From NCBI GenBank assembly GCA_016234205.1, contig JACRGN010000341.1:1-7819 (forward strand): DNA of 7,819 bases, read 5' to 3'. Below the pieces are notes generated by a model, which worked only from the letters and a program-made list of their open reading frames with translations, ran no database searches and had not been told where the DNA came from. The position numbers were made by a program, and so were the translations under genes. Below, piece by piece: positions 1-5,625 of this stretch. The number at the start of each line of letters is the position of its first letter. The first letter of the stretch is position 1. Origin of the DNA: Nitrospinota bacterium (GTDB lineage Bacteria > Nitrospinota > Nitrospinia > UBA9942).

Positions 1-393
1 ATCAACCCGTACCTCTAATTTTTTTTCCGATTCATTTTTAAAAACGCCTTTTACATCCAGTGTGTAATTATCCATAGGCTGTGTCAGGATGGCAATCAAC
101 ATTAAGTCTTTAAAATTTATTCTTGAAAGCTCTCTCTCAAGGGCAGTGACCTTATCAAAGACGGCATAATTTCTAATCCTCTTAAAATCATTCAGCAGGT
201 AGTCTAAGCCCTCCTTTGACCTTATGATTTTGACATAGGGGGGGGAATTCTCGCTGGTACCAATGATATTGGTCTTCAGGGAGTCTTTAATCTCTTTTAT
301 TACTGCTATTTTCTTTTCTTCTGCTAAAACCGGATTAGAAAAAAATAACAAATAGAGAATAAGCAGCAAAATTTTGGAATAGCCGTGGTGCAT
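1..393 (-). CDS. Secreted protein with weak PrcB C-terminal-like domain (partial, 3' end outside window)
   Basis: The frame is open from an ATG at 393 to the left edge: 131 codons with no stop, so the C-terminus is missing. Residues 1-24 form a clear Sec signal peptide: a short basic start, a hydrophobic core rich in Leu/Phe, and a PVLA cleavage site before EEKK. The mature part has an IRSKEGLDYLL stretch (57-67), then a beta-rich segment from about residue 93 (FKDLMLIAILTQP, then NYTLDVKGVF and KKLEVRV). This order, with an 'xxF..xMvvav...P..nYt..v' pattern, recalls the PrcB_C domain of protease-complex or lipoprotein-like proteins, but the match is by eye and the usual GGY core reads DNY. 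It is predicted to be exported to the periplasm or outer membrane. It lies 91 bp downstream of the response regulator on the same strand. No Shine-Dalgarno is visible. A run of eight C (238-245) lies in frame at residues 50-52. Confidence 0.6.
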   Translation of the reverse strand, partial: MHHGYSKILLLILYLLFFSNPVLAEEKKIAVIKEIKDSLKTNIIGTSENSPPYVKIIRSKEGLDYLLNDFKRIRNYAVFDKVTALERELSRINFKDLMLIAILTQPMDNYTLDVKGVFKNESEKKLEVRVD

Positions 394-399
394 AAAATA

Positions 400-428
400 A
401 TAGTAACTTATAATGGTTTTTCGGTCAA
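400..428 (-). promoter_or_regulatory. Candidate sigma-70 promoter for the secreted PrcB-like gene
   Basis: On the minus strand TTGACC (428-423) is followed after 17 bases by TACTAT (405-400). The match to TTGACA is 5/6 and to TATAAT 4/6. Only six bases separate the -10 box from the ATG at 393, so the predicted transcript would begin at or next to the start codon. That agrees with the absence of a ribosome binding site. The gene could equally be read through from the response regulator. Confidence 0.35.
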
Positions 429-484
429 TACTATTAGAATTGAGGATAGACGGGCAGATAAGGGGGGAGGGGATTTAAAGATCG

Positions 485-1831
485 TTAAAGCCCTTCTTCA
501 TTCTTATACTCATTTAGCTTGTTTCTTAAAGTCCTTATGCTGACACCGAGAAGCTCAGCCGCTTTAGTCCTGTTACCGTTAACCTGCTCAAGGGTATTGA
601 ATATCAGCTTTTTTTCCATCTCCCTTACAGTAACGCCTGTTTTTACGGATGATTTTATCTCCTCAACTATTGCCTCCATAAAGAGATATTCCTGTGTTAT
701 TAAATTTCCTTTGCACAAAAGAACAGCCCTTTCAATAACATTTTCAAGTTCCCGCACATTACCACGCCAGTAGTAATCTGTAAGCATAAGGAGGGCATCC
801 TTTGCCATCCCTGTTACATTCTTTCTGTTTTTTGAGCTATGCTTTTTTATAAAGTATTCTATAAGCAGGGAGATATCCTCTTTTCTGCTCCTTAATGGCG
901 GTATTAATATCGGTATGACATTCAGCCTGAAATACAGGTCTTCCCTGAACTCGCCCTCATCTATAGCCTCTCTTAAATTTCTGTTTGTTGTAGCAATTAC
1001 CCTGGCATCTATTGGAACAGGCTCTCTTCCTCCAACCCTGTCAACCTCCCTCTCTTGTAATACCCTTAAGAGCTTTGCCTGAAGCGACATATCCATTTCA
1101 CTTATCTCGTCCAGCAATATTGTCCCATGATTTGCAAGCTCAAATTTTCCTATTTTTCTGTTTATGGCACCTGTGAATGCACCCTTTTCATGTCCGAAGA
1201 GTTCGCTCTCCAGGAGGTCTTTTGGCAGGGCGGCACAATTTACAGCAACAAAGGATTTATCTTTTCTGTTGCTGTTTTGATGGATGAATTTAGCAATCAT
1301 CTCCTTTCCGGTCCCGCTTTCCCCCTGAATCAGGATTGTAGAACTGCTGTAAGCCACACTAAGGGACATATCAATCACCTTCTTCATTGATAGATTATTT
1401 GTTACTATTTTAATGGAGTCGGCGGGCAGAGGTGCTATTATTAATTGATTGGCTGTATTTTTCCCCGTTTGATTCCTTATTGCCCTTAATACTATATCAT
1501 CCAGTATCTCTGCCGAAAAAGGTTTTAGGATATAATCAAATGCCCCTTCTCTCATTGCATCAACAGCATTATCTATAGTTCCATATGCAGTTATCATGAT
1601 AACTGGTATCTGTGGTGACTGCTTTTTTATCTCCTTTAATACTTCAAGGCCGCTGATCTTTGGCATTTTTACATCGGTAATGACCATATTGAAAGGCTCT
1701 TTATTGAATAACTCAAGCCCCTCAATCCCGTTAGAGGCGGTATGGACAGAATAGCCGTTCCTTATAAGCACCTCTGTGAGGGCTATCCTCATCTCCTCTT
1801 CATCTTCTATTATGAGTATTTCTGGATTCAT
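485..1831 (-). CDS. Sigma-54-dependent response regulator, NtrC class, FlrC/FleR-like
   Basis: This 448-residue protein has the full three-domain NtrC layout at normal family length. The receiver (about 1-120) has acidic D10/E11, phospho-acceptor D53, T81 and K103. The AAA+ sigma-54 interaction domain (about 141-375) has Walker A GESGTGKE (170-177), the sigma-54 contact loop GAFTGA (217-222), Walker B LLDE (239-242), a TTN sensor I (281-283), the REDLYFRL arginine region (296-303) and a WRGNVREL sensor II (355-362). A Fis-type helix-turn-helix ends the protein (about 403-442). By family knowledge it binds upstream DNA and hydrolyses ATP to open sigma-54 holoenzyme complexes. The end, GNRTKAAELLGVSIRTLRNKL, is closer to flagellar FlrC/FleR/FlbD proteins than to NtrC, ZraR or AtoC as I recall them. 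The ATG start gives the canonical MNPEILIIEDE opening. There is no Shine-Dalgarno, only a U-rich leader. Its partner kinase ends 103 bp upstream. All catalytic residues are intact. Confidence 0.95.
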   Translation of the reverse strand: MNPEILIIEDEEEMRIALTEVLIRNGYSVHTASNGIEGLELFNKEPFNMVITDVKMPKISGLEVLKEIKKQSPQIPVIMITAYGTIDNAVDAMREGAFDYILKPFSAEILDDIVLRAIRNQTGKNTANQLIIAPLPADSIKIVTNNLSMKKVIDMSLSVAYSSSTILIQGESGTGKEMIAKFIHQNSNRKDKSFVAVNCAALPKDLLESELFGHEKGAFTGAINRKIGKFELANHGTILLDEISEMDMSLQAKLLRVLQEREVDRVGGREPVPIDARVIATTNRNLREAIDEGEFREDLYFRLNVIPILIPPLRSRKEDISLLIEYFIKKHSSKNRKNVTGMAKDALLMLTDYYWRGNVRELENVIERAVLLCKGNLITQEYLFMEAIVEEIKSSVKTGVTVREMEKKLIFNTLEQVNGNRTKAAELLGVSIRTLRNKLNEYKNEEGL

Positions 1832-1853
1832 AGAATTTATAAAAAATTATAAA

Positions 1854-1946
1854 ACACGAATTTCACGAATATACGAATGCCACGAATAAATGAAGACTAT
1901 AGACTCAAGAATTAGTGTAATTCGTCCATTCGTGTCATTCGTGTTC
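1854..1946. repeat. Imperfect inverted repeat built of 9-bp CACGAAT units
   Basis: The left arm has CACGAAT-type units at 1855, 1864, 1873 (ACGAAT) and 1881, spaced about 9 bp. The right arm has the complement ATTCGTG at 1911 (degenerate ATTAGTG), 1920 (ATTCGTC), 1928 and 1937, followed by TTCGTG. The arms can pair over about 30 bp around a loop of roughly 20 bases. The element fills the kinase-regulator gap and runs into the kinase gene: its right arm supplies the kinase stop codon (1937-1935) and last codons. A U-rich tract follows on the transcribed minus strand. It could act as an RNA hairpin, attenuator or transcript stabiliser. From memory, CACGAAT-type palindromes are dispersed in many environmental bacterial genomes; this was not checked. 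Confidence 0.8.
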
Positions 1947-2795
1947 GTGTCTTTGTTTAACTGGCAGCAGGACTGTAAATGTTGTTCCCTTTCCAATTTC
2001 ACTCTCTACCTCTATTATCCCTTTATGCAGCTCTATTATATTATGGACAATGGCAAGACCAAGCCCGGTTCCGCTCTCCCTTGTTGTAAAAAACGGGTTA
2101 AAAATCTTTTTAAGATTATCTTCCGCTATTCCATCACCTGTATCAATAATTTTCATTTCTATAAAAGGGGTATTGTCTTTGAGTTTTTCTCCCAATCCTG
2201 TTTTTACTTTTAAAACTCCCCCCTTCGGCATTGACTGGACAGCATTCAGTATAAGATTAAGAAAGACCTGTTTTAATAGTTCTTCATCCCCCCATCCTGA
2301 CGGGAGGGAAGGGGAGTATTCCTTCTCAAGCCTTATATTGTTATTATTAAGTGAAAATTTACTAAATTGCAAGAGGTCATCAATAAATTTATGTACATCA
2401 AATTTCTTAAATATCGGGTTAGGCTGTTTTGTAAAGGTTAAGAGATTAGATATAACATGATTAAGATTTTTTATTCCAGAAGATATATGCCCTAATAAAT
2501 TTTTATGGTTATCGTTTGTAATCTCCCTCTGCAGGAGAGAGGTAAACAGTTCTATGCTTCCGAGCGGATTTCTTATCTCATGGGCGATCTTTACAGCCAT
2601 TTCACCCATTGCAGTCAGCCTGCTGTTTCTATCTGCCTGTTCCTCTAAGCTTTTCATCCTCTCTATTTCCATATTTTTAAACTCAAGCTCCTTATTTAGC
2701 TCTTCTACTCTTTTTTTAAGAGATTCAAATGAGGCTTGAAGGGTAGAGGCGGTATTGTTGAATGAGGAGATGGCGGCATTTAGGTTTTTGTTCAT
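1935..2795 (-). CDS. Soluble sensor histidine kinase, FlrB/FleS-like, lacking a PAS domain
   Basis: From the ATG at 2795 this is a 286-residue cytoplasmic histidine kinase with no membrane segment. An N-terminal coiled coil (about 1-55) contains the pattern 'L.A...FN..A..L..S...L..RV.EL..EL', which recalls the leader of FlrB/FleS flagellar kinases. The usual PAS domain is absent and HisKA follows directly. The phospho-acceptor is H72 in the KIAHEIRNPLGS box. HATPase_c has an N box (LNLILNAV), G1 DTGDGI, an F box NPFFTT and G2 GTGLGL, all intact. It should autophosphorylate and pass phosphate to D53 of the regulator encoded next. A longer frame opens at a GTG at 2816, but that codon lies inside the neighbouring inverted repeat, so the ATG is preferred; neither start has a Shine-Dalgarno. 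The final residues RHEHE and the TGA stop are read from the CACGAAT repeat, so the original C-terminus may have differed. Confidence 0.92.
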   Translation of the reverse strand: MNKNLNAAISSFNNTASTLQASFESLKKRVEELNKELEFKNMEIERMKSLEEQADRNSRLTAMGEMAVKIAHEIRNPLGSIELFTSLLQREITNDNHKNLLGHISSGIKNLNHVISNLLTFTKQPNPIFKKFDVHKFIDDLLQFSKFSLNNNNIRLEKEYSPSLPSGWGDEELLKQVFLNLILNAVQSMPKGGVLKVKTGLGEKLKDNTPFIEMKIIDTGDGIAEDNLKKIFNPFFTTRESGTGLGLAIVHNIIELHKGIIEVESEIGKGTTFTVLLPVKQRHEHE

Positions 2796-2811
2796 GAAAT
2801 TATAAAAATTT

Positions 2812-2882
2812 GCCACAGAGGCACGGAGACACAGAGTTTTTTTAAACTTATTTTTTCCTCTGTGCCTCTGTGTCTCAGTGGC
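2812..2882. repeat. Imperfect inverted repeat of the CACAGAG type
   Basis: Two 25-bp arms, 2812-2836 and 2858-2882, are reverse complements at 21 of 25 positions. They begin GCCAC and end ACAGAG, and enclose a 21-base A/T-rich loop. The element occupies most of the gap between the TPR gene and the kinase. On the transcribed minus strand the hairpin is followed by AAATTTTTATAATTT, giving a terminator-like stem plus U-tract just before the kinase ATG. It could attenuate read-through, stabilise RNA or be a passive dispersed repeat. From memory, CACAGAG palindromes recur in many environmental bacterial genomes; this was not checked. Confidence 0.82.
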
Positions 2883-2897
2883 TAATTAGGTTTTTGT

Positions 2898-5249
2898 TTA
2901 TTTGTAAAATTCCTTATATTTATTCTTCCATTCCAAATTTTTTATCTCGGCAGATGCAATATTACCATAGAAACCACCTTTGGATATTTCTGCAAGTTTT
3001 GTCAGGGTAACTATGCTTTTATCTTCCTTTTTCAGCCTTTCATAACTGTTGGCTGCTATATAGAGCGCCCATTCTGCCCTCTTATCACCCGGATAAGTTA
3101 TAGATAGTTTGTCTGCTGTCTCTATTGCCTCAACATATCTCCCCATCTTGAAAAGGGAATCAAGTATCTGGTATTCACCGTCCACTATAACACCTTGTGC
3201 ATCCTCCCTCTTTGATAGTTTGAGTATCTCTATAGCCTGCATGTATGAGTTTATTGACTCCTGGAAGGCTTTAATGTTTTTATATGAGCTGGCTAAATTA
3301 TAATACACCTTTGCCGTCTTGAATTCCTTTGGCCTCTTTTTGATATATAAATTATATTCAGTAATCGCTTCTTTAAACTTTCCCTGATTGTAAAGGGAGT
3401 CTCCTGTGATCCATCTTGCATCGCCTGCCATCTCACTGTCAGGGTAGTTTGTTAAAAATATCCTTAACTGTCTTTCTGCATCAGCATATCTCTCCTGAAG
3501 ATAATATACCTCGCCTGTCCTAAAAGAAATATCTCTCTTATAAATCCCCTTTGAATCGTATTTAAGCACTGCATCATAAGTCTCAATTGCCTTGCTGTAT
3601 AAGCCCATCTGCTGATAGGTGTCGCCTATCTTAAAGAGTATCTTTGGGTCCTTAATATCTTGAGTCCTTAATATCTTAAGGAAAGGGTCAAAGTTTTTAT
3701 AGTATGTGAGGAGGAGGCTGTAAAATCCCTTCTGGGCATGATAGGTATCTATAATCTTAAAGAAGGTATCCCTGATGGATGCCTTAACTTCCTCTGATGC
3801 GATTTCCGCAGGATATTTAGACAGCAAATCCTTGAAGGCGATAATAGCCTCTACATATCTATTTTCCGATGATAAGATGCTCCCCTTCTTAAACATCGCC
3901 TCCTGAACCTGAGGATCTGAAGGATTTTTTATAATAACATCCTGATATGTATTCATAGGCTCAATATAGGGGGTGTAATCAAATATGGCGCTGATTCCAA
4001 CCAGATTGGGGGCTTCTACACCAACATTAGCCATCTTCATTCTGATAGAGTAAATATCTTCGCTCTCAGGGTATCTGGAGATTGCCTCAGCATATAAAAA
4101 AACAGCATCCAGATTTTTTCCATCTTTATAATATGTGTCTCCTATCCTGGCCATGGCATGTGGTGCAAACTCGTTTTTAGGAAAAAGATTTATAAGGTCA
4201 AAAAATGTGTCTCTGGCATCTTTATATTTTCCATTTATAAAATAGGCCTCACCTATATGGAACATAACCGAAGGATTTGCCTTTGGAAAGGTGGGCCATT
4301 TTTTTACCGCCTCTCTGTATAATTCTTCAGCCCTTACATAATCCTTTTCAATAAAATACGAATCCGCTATCTTGAATGTTGCATCCCTTACAACTGTGCT
4401 GAATGGGTAAAGCACGAGGACCCTCTCAAGCTGTTTGTGTGCCTCCTTATATTTCTTCTCATCCATTAAAATCTCTGCTTTAATTATAAGGGACTGAGGG
4501 GCATATTTGCCGTTTGGGTATTCATTGATAAGGGTTTGAAGAGACGCCTTTGCCTCAATATAGAATTTCATATTCGCATATAGCTTGCCAATACGAAGCA
4601 GTGCCATCTCTCTTTTGCCAGATTTTGGAAATTTATATGTGGCGGATTTATAGGCATCTATAGTTAATTGATATTTTGTGCCATCTTTTTGGGCAAGATT
4701 ATGATAAGCATCTCCGATTAAATAGAAGGCACTTTCACTGAATTTGCCCTCAGGATAGAAACTTGTAAATTCCTTTAGTTTTGCAATAGCCTCTTCATAT
4801 TTGCCATCCTGATAAAGTTTTAGTCCTTCATTATACATACCCCTTTCCTCAAATTTTGTTATCGGTTGGGCAGCCGGAGAAGCAGGAGCTTCTCCTGTCT
4901 GCCGTAGCACAGGCAGGTTTGCCTCTTTTATATCCTGCGTTGCAGCTTTTTGTGTATTTTTTGTCGTTACAGGTTGTGATGGATTAGAGAGTTGCTGAAT
5001 AGGTGCAGGAGATTTTTTTGCAATATCCTCACTTAAAGGCTTTAGACTGCCTGCCAAATCTTCAACCTCTTTTATTATCTTTGATTTCTTGTCGTTCGTT
5101 GAGGAATATATCTCCTGCATTGATTCTTTTTTAATATCCTTTGTTTGGGCAAAAACTTTCCCCGCGGTTAACAGAAAACAGAATAGAGTTAGATATGTAA
5201 GGGTTATAAAAATATTTTTAAAATTTATTTTGAATGAATATAGCTTCAT
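2898..5249 (-). CDS. Secreted multi-TPR protein (periplasmic or outer-membrane associated)
   Basis: The protein has 783 residues. Residues 1-34 form a Sec signal peptide: basic n-region (KINFK), long hydrophobic core (about 12-30) and a KVFA cleavage site before QTKD. There is no lipobox cysteine. Residues about 35-130 are a Pro/Gln/Lys/Ala-rich linker, probably disordered. From about 138 to 760 there are roughly 13-14 tetratricopeptide repeats of the BamD/YbgF-like (TPR_6) kind, with recurring 'YP.....A...IGD.Y...GKY..A...F' patterns, for example 138-167, 252-283, 326-357, 574-604 and 609-640. Two weaker stretches (about 400-440 and 485-530) interrupt the array. Such proteins are scaffolds for envelope complexes; no enzyme motif is seen, so the partner is unknown. 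The ATG has a good ribosome binding site, and the gene leads the unit that includes the kinase and regulator. The linker holds small palindromes and residues about 525-535 cover a 16-bp duplication. Confidence 0.88.
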   Translation of the reverse strand: MKLYSFKINFKNIFITLTYLTLFCFLLTAGKVFAQTKDIKKESMQEIYSSTNDKKSKIIKEVEDLAGSLKPLSEDIAKKSPAPIQQLSNPSQPVTTKNTQKAATQDIKEANLPVLRQTGEAPASPAAQPITKFEERGMYNEGLKLYQDGKYEEAIAKLKEFTSFYPEGKFSESAFYLIGDAYHNLAQKDGTKYQLTIDAYKSATYKFPKSGKREMALLRIGKLYANMKFYIEAKASLQTLINEYPNGKYAPQSLIIKAEILMDEKKYKEAHKQLERVLVLYPFSTVVRDATFKIADSYFIEKDYVRAEELYREAVKKWPTFPKANPSVMFHIGEAYFINGKYKDARDTFFDLINLFPKNEFAPHAMARIGDTYYKDGKNLDAVFLYAEAISRYPESEDIYSIRMKMANVGVEAPNLVGISAIFDYTPYIEPMNTYQDVIIKNPSDPQVQEAMFKKGSILSSENRYVEAIIAFKDLLSKYPAEIASEEVKASIRDTFFKIIDTYHAQKGFYSLLLTYYKNFDPFLKILRTQDIKDPKILFKIGDTYQQMGLYSKAIETYDAVLKYDSKGIYKRDISFRTGEVYYLQERYADAERQLRIFLTNYPDSEMAGDARWITGDSLYNQGKFKEAITEYNLYIKKRPKEFKTAKVYYNLASSYKNIKAFQESINSYMQAIEILKLSKREDAQGVIVDGEYQILDSLFKMGRYVEAIETADKLSITYPGDKRAEWALYIAANSYERLKKEDKSIVTLTKLAEISKGGFYGNIASAEIKNLEWKNKYKEFYK
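3648..3677. repeat. 16-bp tandem duplication inside the TPR gene
   Basis: The 14-mer GTCCTTAATATCTT occurs at 3648-3661 and again at 3664-3677, a period of 16. Because 16 is not a multiple of three, the two copies are read in different frames (KILRT and DIKDP on the coding strand). The reading frame is open throughout and falls in a weak part of the TPR array. Confidence 0.75.
4876..4917. repeat. Two overlapping small palindromes in the linker of the TPR gene
   Basis: GGAGAAGC (4876-4883) and GCTTCTCC (4888-4895) form a perfect 8-bp stem with a 4-base loop. CCTGTCT (4894-4900) and AGGCAGG (4911-4917) form a second 7-bp stem with one imperfect pair and a 10-base loop. Both encode part of the LPVLRQTGEAPAS stretch in the disordered linker, an unusually GC-rich patch for this AT-rich gene. 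It may be a small palindromic repeat tolerated within the linker. Confidence 0.6.
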
Positions 5250-5254
5250 TTCTT

Positions 5255-5260
5255 TTCCTC
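5255..5260 (-). promoter_or_regulatory. Ribosome binding site of the TPR gene
   Basis: GAGGAA on the minus strand (5260-5255) has its GAGG core seven bases before the ATG at 5249. It supports that start, which also gives a complete signal peptide. It is notable because the three downstream genes of the unit show no comparable site. Confidence 0.7.
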
Positions 5261-5292
5261 AAGAGAGAGAACAATCCTTACTATCTATGATA

Positions 5293-5307
5293 GCAAGATA
5301 TATACCA
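5293..5307 (-). promoter_or_regulatory. Candidate sigma-54 (-24/-12) promoter for the TPR operon
   Basis: On the minus strand TGG (5307-5305) and TTGC (5296-5293) are placed so that GG and GC are separated by exactly 10 bases, as in the sigma-54 consensus TGGCACG-N4-TTGCW. The match keeps TGG, the A two bases on, TTGC and the following T; the two C and one G of CACG differ. Transcription would start near 5281, giving a leader of about 31 bases with the ribosome binding site in it. The operon encodes a sigma-54 activator, so self-regulation is plausible. Confidence 0.4.
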
Positions 5308-5321
5308 CAAAACCTACCTAT

Positions 5322-5350
5322 AATATACATCACGAATTTAATATTTGCAA
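5322..5350 (-). promoter_or_regulatory. Candidate sigma-70 promoter for the TPR operon
   Basis: On the minus strand TTGCAA (5350-5345) is followed after 17 bases by TATATT (5327-5322), matching the consensus boxes at 4/6 and 5/6. A start near 5315 would give a leader of about 65 bases. It lies just upstream of the sigma-54-like site, so one or both may be used. The region is so AT-rich that chance matches are expected. Confidence 0.35.
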
Positions 5351-5449
5351 CTAATTGAGTTATAAGGAGCTATGATAAATTTTATTGATTTAAAAATAGA
5401 ATTGGAAAATGGTCTAAAGGTTAAATAAACAGCATAAAGAGGTATATTG

Positions 5450-5492
5450 TTGTCATTATTTTGACTTTATTTGACTGAGGAATAACTGACAA
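5450..5492. promoter_or_regulatory. Imperfect inverted repeat, possible regulator binding site
   Basis: TTGTCATTATT (5450-5460) and AATAACTGACAA (5481-5492) are inverted copies apart from one extra base. The 20-base centre holds part of a TTGACT direct repeat (5461 and 5471). It lies about 170-210 bp upstream of the predicted sigma-54 start of the TPR operon, a usual distance for an enhancer-type site, and also just upstream of the ppdK promoter candidate. Which gene it serves, if any, is inferred. Confidence 0.3.
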
Positions 5493-5535
5493 TCTTAATT
5501 AAGGGAAAATTTTGTTTGGTAGAATATAATTTGGG

Positions 5536-5563
5536 TTGAAACAGTTTTTGATATTATGATAAT
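5536..5563 (+). promoter_or_regulatory. Candidate sigma-70 promoter for ppdK
   Basis: TTGAAA (5536-5541) is followed after 16 bases by GATAAT (5558-5563), each matching its consensus box at 5/6. A start near 5570 would leave a leader of about 56 bases before the ppdK ATG. A perfect TATAAT also occurs at 5525-5530, but it has no acceptable -35 box. Confidence 0.45.
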
Positions 5564-5611
5564 ATTAATCCATTTGTTTGTAGCTGTTTTGATTTTATAC
5601 AAAAATTAAGC

Positions 5612-5617
5612 AGGGGG
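5612..5617 (+). promoter_or_regulatory. Ribosome binding site of ppdK
   Basis: AGGGGG (5612-5617) lies eight bases before the ATG at 5626. It supports this start, which gives the usual short basic N-terminus (MKKKYIYFFG) of bacterial pyruvate, phosphate dikinases. Confidence 0.7.
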
Positions 5618-5625
5618 TTCTTTTT

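Larger units (their letters stand above)
5250..5625. other. Divergent intergenic region between the TPR gene and ppdK
   Basis: This 376-bp, strongly AT-rich stretch holds no convincing gene. It contains candidate promoters for the leftward TPR operon, an imperfect inverted repeat, a candidate promoter for ppdK and both ribosome binding sites. A plus-strand frame of 18 codons (5372-5428, beginning MINFIDLK) has AAGGAG only two bases before its ATG; the spacing is poor and it is too short to call a gene. An A/T-rich AATCAA motif on the minus strand (5390-5385) is only a loose IHF-like match. No terminator or structured RNA is evident. Confidence 0.7.

Noticed and set aside
1855..1946. CRISPR-like array suggested by regularly spaced CACGAAT units
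   Set aside because: The period is only 9 bp with no spacers, and the two halves are inverted relative to each other.
2287..2314. C-run and G-rich stretch in the kinase gene, and the G-rich stretch at 452-472, as G-quadruplex or shared repeat
   Set aside because: There are only three usable G-tracts in each, and the kinase segment encodes expected residues (GWGDEELLKQV) ahead of the N box.
2814..2816. GTG as an upstream start of the histidine kinase
   Set aside because: It lies inside the left arm of the CACAGAG inverted repeat, has no ribosome binding site, and adds only seven residues (MANFYNF). The ATG at 2795 begins at the conserved coiled-coil leader.
1854..2882. Insertion sequence or transposon boundaries
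   Set aside because: Inverted repeats are present but there is no transposase and no evident target-site duplication. The kinase between them is a normal operon gene.
519..5358. Plus-strand open frames antisense to the four minus-strand genes (for example 2050-2460 and 5089-5358)
   Set aside because: They run opposite well-supported coding sequence, have no recognisable domains, and show low-complexity Ser/Leu/Phe-rich translations typical of shadow frames.
5400..5625. Sigma-54 promoter for ppdK
   Set aside because: No GG-N10-GC arrangement was found on the plus strand in this stretch. A sigma-70-like site fits better.
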